Of a stretch of DNA of 28,008 nucleotides, positions 6,361 through 13,818 are shown piece by piece (the first letter of the stretch is position 1; each line of letters opens with the position of its first letter). The stretch covers positions 1-28,008 of the forward strand of contig JBGVMW010000172.1 of NCBI GenBank assembly GCA_045125095.1. The letters run 5' to 3'. The position numbers were made by a program, and so were the translations under genes. Source of the DNA: JBGVMW01 sp045125095. GTDB lineage: Bacteria > Bacillota > Clostridia > Lachnospirales > Lachnospiraceae. Below the pieces are notes generated by a model. The model did no database searches. It had not been told where the DNA came from and saw only the letters and a program-made list of their open reading frames with translations.

Positions 6361-8370
6361 ATGAAACAAAAAAGCAAGAAAAAAGCGAAAAAAATAATAC
6401 GTTGGGTAGGGCGTTTTATAAAAGGATTCTTTTTAGCATTCTTTGTATTTATTGTTGTATTTGGGATTATTTTTGCAGTGAAGTTTGTTCCGGTTGGGAT
6501 GGAATATAGTGAAGAGGCGAAAAATATGGTAGCTGTCAGCACAGAAGACACCTTTAAAAGCCAGTTGACTACCTACATATACGATTCTGCCGGAAAAGAG
6601 CTTGTGAAATTAAAGGGCGATAAGGATATTATATACAAGCAGTCATCGGAAATTCCTGATTATGTCAAAGAAGCATTTGTTAGTGTAGAGGATAGAAAAT
6701 TCTATACACATAAGGGAATTGATTTAAAAGGAATTGCCAGAATTTTATATCGTTTTGTAGTAACAAAGGGGGATGAAATGCATGGGGCAAGTACCATTAC
6801 CCAGCAGTTGGCACGAAATGTATTCTTGTCCCATGAAGTTAGTATAGAGCGTAAATTAAAGGAAATGTTTCTTGCAATGGAATTGGAAAAAAAATATACA
6901 AAAGATGAACTATTGGAATATTATATAAATTCTATTTATTTTGGAAATGGATATTATGGCATAGGAGCAGCAGCGATTGGATATTTTAACAAGGATATTG
7001 CAGAGTGTAGCTTGTCGGAAATGGCATTTTTATGTGCAATACCGAATAATCCGACTTTGTATGATCCGGTGAAGCATTTGGACAATGTGAGGAAACGCCG
7101 TGATAAAATTCTGGAAGATATGGAAGAAATGGGATATTTGTCAAGCGTAGAATGTAAGGAAGCGAAGGGAGAAACGATTACATTGAACCGCCATGAGACG
7201 GTTACAGAGAGCAACTATATGACATCATATGCCATTGACTGTGCAGTGCGTGTTTTGATGAAAAAAGATAACTTCACTTTTCGGTACGATTTTGAAAGCG
7301 AAAAAGATTATGAGACGTATAATGAAGAATATGGTGAAGCATATAATACAGCAAAGTACAAATTAGTAACTGGCGGTTATCGCATCTATACTAGTCTGGA
7401 CAAGGAAGTGCAGGAACTTGTTCAACGACAAGTGGATGAGGTTCTATCCTTTAATACAGAGGAAGAAAATGGCTTATTAAGCTTGCAAGGAGCAGCAACC
7501 GTAATTGATAATCGTACTGGACGTGTCATTGCCATTGTGGGTGGAAGAGGTGAACAGGATGGATTGCAGAGTGGTGCGTTAAATCGTGCATACCAGAGTC
7601 ACAGACAGCCGGGAAGTTCATTTAAGCCGTTAGTTGTATATACACCGGCATTTATGAATGGTTATACACCAAATACTAGTGTTGAGGACAAAAAAATAAA
7701 AGATGGACCGTCAAATTCAAATGGAAAATATAGCGGTAAGGTTAAAATACGTTATGCAGTAGAACAGTCAAAAAATGTGGTGGCTTGGAATATATTTGAG
7801 GAGTTAGGGGTGTCGAACTGCCTGAACTATGTAAAAGATATGCATTTCACCCAGATTGTTAAGCAAGATGAAACGCTTGCAAGTTCTTTAGGAGGGCTGA
7901 CCTATGGCGTGACGTCAGTTGAAATGGCAGGAGCTTACTGCACATTAGTAAATAATGGTATTTTTAGAGAACCTACCTGTATTGTTTCCATGGCAGATAA
8001 GGACAACAAGGAGTTGTATGAATTTGATGAAGGTGTTCAAGTGTACAGTTCACTGGCTGCACAGACTATGATAGATGTGTTAGAAGGTGTAATAACAAAA
8101 GGTACTGCGAAAAATATTGGTTGGAAAAACAACCTTATGGTAGCTGCCGGCAAAACAGGAACCACAAATGATAATACAGATGGATGGTTTTGTGGTGTTA
8201 CGCCGTATTATACGGTTACTACATGGGTAGGCTATGATACGCCAAAAACTCTTAAGGGGCTTTCAGGAGCCAGTTATCCGGCAGATATCTGGGTAGGAAT
8301 TCAGAAGGAATTAAATCAGGATAAACCCGAGAAAGAATTTGATAAAACAGAATATCTTGCATCAAAATGA
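6361..8370 (+). CDS. Class A penicillin-binding protein (glycosyltransferase and transpeptidase)
   Basis: This bifunctional enzyme polymerises and cross-links peptidoglycan outside the membrane. A basic N-terminus and one transmembrane helix (about residues 20-42) come first. The GT51 domain follows, with E110 in EDRKFYTHKG, GASTITQQLARN and RKLKEM. The transpeptidase domain has S419-x-x-K422 (SSFK), S470-K-N and K598-T-G-T. All catalytic motifs are intact. The 669-aa length is short for the family because the protein stops soon after the transpeptidase core, with no C-terminal extension. The ATG follows a strong GGGAGGGGA site. It is PBP1A-like; the exact paralogue name is not assigned. It is separated from the genes on both sides. 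Confidence 0.93.
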   Translation: MKQKSKKKAKKIIRWVGRFIKGFFLAFFVFIVVFGIIFAVKFVPVGMEYSEEAKNMVAVSTEDTFKSQLTTYIYDSAGKELVKLKGDKDIIYKQSSEIPDYVKEAFVSVEDRKFYTHKGIDLKGIARILYRFVVTKGDEMHGASTITQQLARNVFLSHEVSIERKLKEMFLAMELEKKYTKDELLEYYINSIYFGNGYYGIGAAAIGYFNKDIAECSLSEMAFLCAIPNNPTLYDPVKHLDNVRKRRDKILEDMEEMGYLSSVECKEAKGETITLNRHETVTESNYMTSYAIDCAVRVLMKKDNFTFRYDFESEKDYETYNEEYGEAYNTAKYKLVTGGYRIYTSLDKEVQELVQRQVDEVLSFNTEEENGLLSLQGAATVIDNRTGRVIAIVGGRGEQDGLQSGALNRAYQSHRQPGSSFKPLVVYTPAFMNGYTPNTSVEDKKIKDGPSNSNGKYSGKVKIRYAVEQSKNVVAWNIFEELGVSNCLNYVKDMHFTQIVKQDETLASSLGGLTYGVTSVEMAGAYCTLVNNGIFREPTCIVSMADKDNKELYEFDEGVQVYSSLAAQTMIDVLEGVITKGTAKNIGWKNNLMVAAGKTGTTNDNTDGWFCGVTPYYTVTTWVGYDTPKTLKGLSGASYPADIWVGIQKELNQDKPEKEFDKTEYLASK

Positions 8371-8462
8371 TAGCGAGAAAATATTCTCAAATTTTGCGTG
8401 GAATCAGATAAGCTTAGGTGGATATACTATAATAGGAGCATTCAGACAAAGGAGAAATACAC

Positions 8463-8762
8463 ATGAGTTTGCAATATGCATTTGAAGAACGAACCAGTTT
8501 CAAGATCAAAAAACCGAAGAGATATCAGGTGATTATGTTAAACGATGATTTTACACCGATGGATTTTGTGGTTGAAATATTAAGGACTATTTTTCATAAA
8601 GAAGAAACAGAGGCTATCAGTCTTATGTTTGCAGTACATAAAGGAGGAAAGGCAGTGGTAGGAGTCTATTCCTATGACATTGCCATGACGAAAGTGACAC
8701 TGGCAGAGAAAACAGCAAGGGAGGAGGGATATCCTTTTCGTTTGAAAATGCTAGAAGTATAG
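8463..8762 (+). CDS. clpS: ATP-dependent Clp protease adaptor ClpS
   Basis: ClpS binds proteins with bulky N-terminal residues (N-end rule) and delivers them to ClpA-type unfoldases in the cytoplasm. The 99-aa protein has the diagnostic N27-D28-D29 followed by FTPMDFV, and His59 in VHKGGKA, which together line the N-degron pocket. Length and order are normal. The AAAGGAGA site is about 7 nt upstream of the ATG. TATAAT at 8428-8433 may be part of a promoter, but no good -35 matches it. The gene lies immediately before clpA, separated by 64 bp that contain repeat element B. Confidence 0.95.
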   Translation: MSLQYAFEERTSFKIKKPKRYQVIMLNDDFTPMDFVVEILRTIFHKEETEAISLMFAVHKGGKAVVGVYSYDIAMTKVTLAEKTAREEGYPFRLKMLEV

Positions 8763-8788
8763 TAACTATGAGAGTGGTGAATAGTTAC
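8762..8788 (+). repeat. Dispersed hairpin element B, copy 1 (between clpS and clpA)
   Basis: An 8-bp perfect inverted repeat GTAACTAT / ATAGTTAC (8762-8769, 8781-8788) has an 11-nt loop, 27 nt in all, and overlaps the clpS stop codon by one base. The same arms with an 11-nt loop recur at 22066-22092. There is no T-tract after it, so it is not a standard terminator. It may act as an mRNA processing or stability element within the operon. Confidence 0.72.
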
Positions 8789-8826
8789 AAAGTATAAGCA
8801 TTAAAAACAGAAAGGGCGAGGAAATT

Positions 8827-11064
8827 ATGAATGTATCAGCTGAAACGGGAAAATTATTAGAAGAAGCTGTCATGTTAGCAGAGCAGAAGCATCATGAATA
8901 TGTGACACCAGAGCATTTGCTGTATGCATTGACTTTGCATGACATTTTCGTAAAAGCGTTCCGTAATTGTGGCGGAAGTATAGATCGTTTGAAAAAGAAT
9001 ATTGAAGAATATTTTAATGAAAATTTAGAGAAAGTCGGAGAAGGAGAAATTAAGCTTACATCAGGATTTGAGCAGGTGCTGATGCAGGCAGAGAGCCGGG
9101 CGGCAGCCAGCGAGAGAATTACCGTTGACATTCTTCATATTGTGTGTGGATTGTTTGAGTTAGAAGAAAGCTATGCCCAGTACTTTATGGAGGAACAGGG
9201 CGTTGGAGCTCCGGAATTGTTGTATGAGATGTGCGAATATTCCACAGAAGAAGATTTCGGTGCAGGTTTTTTAGAGGATTTTGAAGGCGGCGAATTTGAA
9301 GAATCCTTCCAGACGAAGGGGAAAAACTGGCGTCAGTTTGTGCAATGTATGAACGATTTTTGCATGGAGAAAAATCCATTGATAGGTCGTGAAGAAGAAC
9401 TGGAAAGAACCATGCAGATTTTATGTAGAAAAGACAAGAACAATCCCCTTCATATTGGCGAACCGGGTGTTGGAAAAACAGCCATTGCTTATGAGTTAGC
9501 AAGACGATTAGAAGAAAAAAAAGTACCAGAGTTACTGTTGGGTGCGAAGGTGTATTCTGTCGATTTGGGAGGTATGCTTGCCGGAACCCAGTACCGTGGT
9601 GATTTTGAAAAACGTTTCAAACAGATTATGGAGGGGTTGGAAAAAGAAGAAAAACCTATCGTGTATTTTGATGAAATTCATAATATCGTAGGTGCTGGGG
9701 CGGTAAATGGGGGATCCTTTGATATTGCAAATATGTTAAAACCTTATCTGGCGGAAGGGAAGATCCGCTTCATGGGTGCAACCACTTATGAAGAATATAA
9801 AAAACAGCTCTCCAAGCACAAAAGTTTAACGAGACGTTTCCAAAATATTGATATTAAGGAGCCGTCTCTGACAGAAGCATTAGAGATTATAAAAGGGATT
9901 AAAAGTCACTATGAGACTTTTCACCATGTAATTTACACAGAGGAAGCCCTGGAGGCGGCGGTGACATTAAGTGATAAATACATCAACGAGCGATTTCTCC
10001 CGGATAAAGCCGTTGACTTGATAGATGAGGCCGGGGCGTATAGGCAGCTTCATCCCAAAGATACAGAAAAACAAGTGGTAGATAAGACACTGGTGGAAGA
10101 AGTGCTTGCTAAGACTTGCAATGTGCCGAAACAGACCGTGGAAAGTGATGAGATTGAAGCATTGGCTACTCTTGATACACGTTTATCACAGAAGGTATTT
10201 GGACAGTCGGAAGCTATTTTACAGGTGGTCAATGCGGTAAAATTTTCAAGAGCTGGTCTTATGGAAGAAGATAAGCCATTAGCCAGCCTGTTATTTGTGG
10301 GACCAACTGGTGTTGGTAAGACAGAGATTGCAAAAACCCTGTCCAAGGAATTAGGAATTGCTTTAATCCGTTTTGACATGAGTGAATACACGGAAAAGCA
10401 TACGGTAGCCAAATTAATCGGTGCGCCTGCCGGATATGCCGGTTATGAGGATGGTGGATTGCTTACAGATGCAGTGAGAAAACAGCCTCACGCCGTATTG
10501 CTTTTGGACGAAATCGAAAAGGCGCACAGTGATATTTATAATGTACTGTTACAGGTAATGGATTATGCAACGCTGACAGATAATCAGGGGCGAAAAGCAG
10601 ATTTTCGAAATGTCATAATAATTATGACTTCCAATGCGGGAGCCAGTCAGGTAGGAAAGCATCTGATTGGTTTTGGTGACAGACAGCATTCTAGTGAAGC
10701 GATTGAGGAAGAAGTCAAGCGTGTGTTCCAACCGGAATTCCGCAATCGCTTAAGTCGCATTGTGGTATTCAATCCAATGAATCGCAAGATGGCAGAATTA
10801 GTTGCCGATAAGAAATTAAGAGAGCTTGCAGCAAAATTATCAATAAAGCAGATATTTGCAACTTTTACGGATGCTTTGAAGCAGTATGTAGTCGAAAAAG
10901 GCGTCAGTGAGGAGTACGGAGCAAGAGAAATTGACAGAGTCATTGCAAATGAGATTAAGCCGGTTTTAGTTGATAAGATTCTATTTGGTTCCTTATCCGG
11001 CGGTGGCGTGTGTGTGCTGGACGTGGTAGAGGGAAATGTGAAGCTGGTTGAGGATGAAAGATAG
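8827..11064 (+). CDS. clpA: ATP-dependent Clp protease ATP-binding subunit ClpA
   Basis: ClpA is a ring-forming AAA+ unfoldase that feeds substrates into ClpP. The 745-aa protein has an N-terminal Clp repeat domain (about 1-150), AAA domain 1 with Walker A G211-T218 (GEPGVGKT) and Walker B D282-E283, and AAA domain 2 with Walker A G492-T499 (GPTGVGKT) and Walker B D561-E562. The ClpP-docking tripeptide I614-G615-F616 is present, so it should work with ClpP, which is not in this window. The lack of a long coiled-coil M domain between the ATPase modules separates it from ClpB and fits ClpA. The upstream clpS supports the call. The ribosome site is a purine-rich GGGCGAGGAA. Confidence 0.94.
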   Translation: MNVSAETGKLLEEAVMLAEQKHHEYVTPEHLLYALTLHDIFVKAFRNCGGSIDRLKKNIEEYFNENLEKVGEGEIKLTSGFEQVLMQAESRAAASERITVDILHIVCGLFELEESYAQYFMEEQGVGAPELLYEMCEYSTEEDFGAGFLEDFEGGEFEESFQTKGKNWRQFVQCMNDFCMEKNPLIGREEELERTMQILCRKDKNNPLHIGEPGVGKTAIAYELARRLEEKKVPELLLGAKVYSVDLGGMLAGTQYRGDFEKRFKQIMEGLEKEEKPIVYFDEIHNIVGAGAVNGGSFDIANMLKPYLAEGKIRFMGATTYEEYKKQLSKHKSLTRRFQNIDIKEPSLTEALEIIKGIKSHYETFHHVIYTEEALEAAVTLSDKYINERFLPDKAVDLIDEAGAYRQLHPKDTEKQVVDKTLVEEVLAKTCNVPKQTVESDEIEALATLDTRLSQKVFGQSEAILQVVNAVKFSRAGLMEEDKPLASLLFVGPTGVGKTEIAKTLSKELGIALIRFDMSEYTEKHTVAKLIGAPAGYAGYEDGGLLTDAVRKQPHAVLLLDEIEKAHSDIYNVLLQVMDYATLTDNQGRKADFRNVIIIMTSNAGASQVGKHLIGFGDRQHSSEAIEEEVKRVFQPEFRNRLSRIVVFNPMNRKMAELVADKKLRELAAKLSIKQIFATFTDALKQYVVEKGVSEEYGAREIDRVIANEIKPVLVDKILFGSLSGGGVCVLDVVEGNVKLVEDER

Positions 11065-11088
11065 GGTGATAAGTATATCATAAGGCAT

Positions 11089-11168
11089 AAAGTCGGCATG
11101 TAGTTGCTGTTTCTGACATAAGGTTTGTGTTAGAAAAAGACAACAATGTGCCGACTTTTGGTGTTTCC
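11089..11168 (+). terminator. Long hairpin terminator after clpA
   Basis: AAAGTCGGCA (11089-11098) pairs perfectly with TGCCGACTTT (11149-11158). The pairing continues inward imperfectly through GTTG/CAAC and a T-run/A-run, giving a stem approaching 28 bp. A tail TTTTGGTGTTT follows. The stem is unusually long for a simple terminator. Confidence 0.78.
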
Positions 11169-11209
11169 GGAAAAAGGGTGAAAAGTAAAAGTTTAAGGAA
11201 GCAGAATCA

Positions 11210-11237
11210 TTGACTTGGAAAAAAAGAGAAGTATAAT
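11210..11237 (+). promoter_or_regulatory. Sigma-A-type promoter of the chemoreceptor gene
   Basis: TTGACT (11210-11215), a 16-bp spacer and TATAAT (11232-11237). No sigma-28 motility promoter was seen. Confidence 0.8.
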
Positions 11238-11264
11238 ATGAGAGTAGTTATAAATATTTTTACA

Positions 11265-11284
11265 TACGATTTTGGGAAATCGTA
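11265..11284 (+). promoter_or_regulatory. 5' UTR stem-loop just before the chemoreceptor ribosome site
   Basis: TACGATTT (11265-11272) pairs with AAATCGTA (11277-11284) around a TGGG loop. It ends only a few bases before the AAAAGGAG site (11287-11294). A GGGA at the loop and GGA in the ribosome site could suit an RNA-binding regulator such as CsrA, but this is inference. Confidence 0.45.
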
Positions 11285-11301
11285 AGAAAAGGAGAATGAT
11301 T

Positions 11302-13008
11302 ATGGGGGGAAACAAAGAAAAGATACTGACCGCAGGAATAAGCCCGAATGGTCAGGCAGCACAGCTGAACAAAATCGTAAAAGAAACGTATCGTGTGGTA
11401 GTAGTGGGTGTGATTTTACTTCTTGCTTTTACAGTGGCAAATATCATGTATTCCATTATCAGTGCAGAACAGTTAGAAACTACGATGTATTTAAATCAGT
11501 ATCGAATGGGATCGAAAACATTGACTTCGGAGGTTCAGTCTTATGCTGTTACAGGTAACAGTGTATACTATGATAACTATAAGAAAGAACTAGAAGTAGA
11601 TAAGAATCGTGACATAGCATGGGCAGGTTTAAAGAAGAATGATATTACAGCGGAAGAATGGGCGAACTTAGAGCAGATTGCATCATTGTCAAATGGCTTG
11701 GTTCCGTTGGAAGAGGAAGCAATTGCACATGCGGCAAATGGTGAGTTGGATGCAGCAACGGAGAAGGTATTTGGTGAAGAATATGAAGCAACAGTTCAGC
11801 AGATTAATAGTTTGACAGATGAATGTATTGAAACAATTCAGAACAGAATAAGCAAAAAACAGACTACAATAAGCATATTGATGATGCTCTTTGAGGCTGC
11901 GTTCTTTATTTCATTTATTTACATAGTATTAAAAGTGCAGAAGACAATAAAGTTTGCAAAGAAGGAACTACTCGTCCCAATTGTAAAAGTTTCTGAACAG
12001 TTATTAGAATTGGCAAAAGGGCATTTTCATGTCGAAAATGATATGAAGGTAGACGATAGTGAAGTAGGAAAAATGCTGGAATCCATTAACTTTATGAAGC
12101 AGAATTATACAAATATGATAAGAGAAATTGCTGATGTACTTGGTAAAATGGGTCAGGGAGATTATCATGTTGAAATTACGCAGGAGTATGTGGGTGAATT
12201 TGTTGCAATTAAAGATTCTCTCATGAAAATTGTAGCAGATACAAAAGAGACGCTTACTGTAATTCGCAATGTGGCACAGGAAATTGATGGTGGTTCGGAT
12301 CAGCTTGCAAAAGCAGCAGCTGATTTGGCTGAGGGAAGTACAGTACAGGCTGATAAGGTATCGGAAGTTGCAAATATGATCGATGAGATGACACAGAGCA
12401 TGGAAGAAAAAGTACGGGATGCACAGGAAACAGTGAAAATATCTTCTAATGCAGGACTTGTGTTACAAAGTGGAAATGAAAAAATGCAGGAACTTAAAAT
12501 TGCAATCAGTGAAATCAGCAAGTGTTCAGAGGAAATTGGAACGATTATTGCTGCAATCGAAGAAATTGCAAGTCAGACAAATCTGTTATCTTTAAATGCG
12601 GCAATTGAGGCGGCCCGTGCTGGAGAAGCCGGAAAAGGTTTTGCTGTAGTTGCGGAACAGGTTAAGAAACTTGCAGAAGAATCCGCAAATGCTGCTGGCG
12701 AAACTACGAAACTAATTCAGATGACGGTGGAAGCAGTAGATAAAGGAATTGCAATCGCAGATGCAACAGCACAAAATATGGATGAAGTAATGGCAGGCGC
12801 AAAGGAAGCTACTGAAAAAATGGGACAGATGGCAGCGTCGTTGAAACAGGAAGCAAACAATATGAGCAAAATTGATGAAAGTATTTCTACGGTAGCAGAG
12901 ATTGTAGACAATAATTCTGCAACATCAGAAGAAACCGCAGCAGTTAGTCAGGAACAGGCCGCACAAGTTACCATGATGGTAGGCTTGATGGAAAAGTTTC
13001 AGATTTAA
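11302..13008 (+). CDS. Methyl-accepting chemotaxis protein
   Basis: This is a transmembrane chemoreceptor of 568 aa. TM1 spans about residues 31-52. An extracytoplasmic helical sensor region of roughly 135 residues follows, resembling four-helix-bundle sensors. TM2 spans about 190-212. A HAMP-like linker and a long cytoplasmic signalling coiled coil follow. The conserved signalling tip is intact (E421 through E442, including SQTNLLSLNAAIEAARAGE), which contacts CheA and CheW. No CheR/CheB-tethering pentapeptide is seen at the C-terminus. The start was set at ATG 11302, 7 nt after AAAGGAG; the longer reading from TTG 11272 begins inside the 5' hairpin. No other chemotaxis or flagellar gene is nearby. 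The ligand is unknown. Confidence 0.92.
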   Translation: MGGNKEKILTAGISPNGQAAQLNKIVKETYRVVVVGVILLLAFTVANIMYSIISAEQLETTMYLNQYRMGSKTLTSEVQSYAVTGNSVYYDNYKKELEVDKNRDIAWAGLKKNDITAEEWANLEQIASLSNGLVPLEEEAIAHAANGELDAATEKVFGEEYEATVQQINSLTDECIETIQNRISKKQTTISILMMLFEAAFFISFIYIVLKVQKTIKFAKKELLVPIVKVSEQLLELAKGHFHVENDMKVDDSEVGKMLESINFMKQNYTNMIREIADVLGKMGQGDYHVEITQEYVGEFVAIKDSLMKIVADTKETLTVIRNVAQEIDGGSDQLAKAAADLAEGSTVQADKVSEVANMIDEMTQSMEEKVRDAQETVKISSNAGLVLQSGNEKMQELKIAISEISKCSEEIGTIIAAIEEIASQTNLLSLNAAIEAARAGEAGKGFAVVAEQVKKLAEESANAAGETTKLIQMTVEAVDKGIAIADATAQNMDEVMAGAKEATEKMGQMAASLKQEANNMSKIDESISTVAEIVDNNSATSEETAAVSQEQAAQVTMMVGLMEKFQI

Positions 13009-13050
13009 GCGGGTTATACTTGCGAAGTTTGTTTTGTGAGATACAAGTGA

Positions 13051-13097
13051 AAAAACTGGATATTCTACATTATGAGTGTAGAATATCCAGTTTTTTT
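13051..13097 (+). terminator. Strong Rho-independent terminator after the chemoreceptor gene
   Basis: A perfect 15-bp stem (13055-13069 / 13077-13091) with a 7-nt loop is flanked by an A-run before and seven Ts after. Confidence 0.93.
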
Positions 13098-13118
13098 AGT
13101 TGATAACGCATTCCTCTC

Positions 13119-13147
13119 TTGACAATTCCAGCTCAATCATGTATATT
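13119..13147 (+). promoter_or_regulatory. Promoter of the TetR-type regulator gene
   Basis: TTGACA (13119-13124), a 17-bp spacer and TATATT (13142-13147) match the consensus at 11 of 12 positions. It lies just after the terminator of the preceding gene. Confidence 0.83.
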
Positions 13148-13156
13148 AAAAACAAA

Positions 13157-13177
13157 TGTTGCAAAACGCATGTTACA
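13157..13177. promoter_or_regulatory. Candidate autoregulatory operator of the TetR-type gene
   Basis: TGTTGCA and TGTTACA, separated by 7 bp, fit an inverted pattern TGTnnCA / TGnnACA placed about 9 bp downstream of the -10 box. This is a typical position for a repressor that controls itself. The symmetry is partial. Confidence 0.3.
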
Positions 13178-13198
13178 GAATTGAAAAGAGGTACTTTT

Positions 13199-13756
13199 AT
13201 GCCACCAAAAGCCAAATTCACAAAACAAGAAATCATACAAGCGGCCCTTGATATTGTAAGACAAGGCGGCACACAGGCACTAACTGCCAGAACGTTAGGT
13301 GCCAGGCTTGGAAGTTCATCCAGACCAATTTTTACAATCTTTCAGAGCATGGAAGAGGTTCAGCAGGAAGTATTTCAAGCAGGCAAAGCATTGTATTACC
13401 AGTTTATAAAAGAAGGGATGGAGCAGAACGCCACATTTCTGTCACTGGGAATGCAATATATCCGATTTGCTTCCTCGGAGCCGAAACTGTTCCAGCTTCT
13501 TTTTATGACAGAAATGGAAAGTGTCCCAGACGTGTCAAGCATATTGAATTATGTAGAAGCAGAATATAATGAGATTTTTACAGCCATAAAAGAAGAATAT
13601 GGAATGGATAAGCAGGAGGCAAAACGATTTTACCAGCATTTATGGATATATACACATGGTATTGCTACTTTATGTGTTACAAAGACATGTGCATTTACAG
13701 AAAAAGAGATAGAAAAGATGTTGTATGAGGTAGGGGAGAGTTTATTAAGTAAATAG
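13199..13756 (+). CDS. TetR/AcrR-family transcriptional regulator
   Basis: The 185-aa protein has a TetR-type helix-turn-helix at about residues 27-46 (LTARTLGARLG, then PIFTIFQSMEEV) and an all-helical C-terminal ligand/dimerisation region. These proteins usually repress their own gene and a neighbour until a small molecule binds. The ATG at 13199 follows AAGAGG; the longer reading from 13100 starts before the promoter and is rejected. The next gene, a flavodoxin-like redox protein on the same strand 62 bp downstream, is its most likely target. The ligand is unknown. Confidence 0.87.
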   Translation: MPPKAKFTKQEIIQAALDIVRQGGTQALTARTLGARLGSSSRPIFTIFQSMEEVQQEVFQAGKALYYQFIKEGMEQNATFLSLGMQYIRFASSEPKLFQLLFMTEMESVPDVSSILNYVEAEYNEIFTAIKEEYGMDKQEAKRFYQHLWIYTHGIATLCVTKTCAFTEKEIEKMLYEVGESLLSK

Positions 13757-13818
13757 GTAACGATTCAGGACAGGACTATATTGCACTGCACAGTCTGTAT
13801 GAAAAGGGAGGGGATACA

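Noticed and set aside
8378..8400. GAGAA-AATA-TTCTC hairpin after the PBP gene as a terminator
   Set aside because: Only 5 bp, AT-rich and with a weak T-run; not enough to call.
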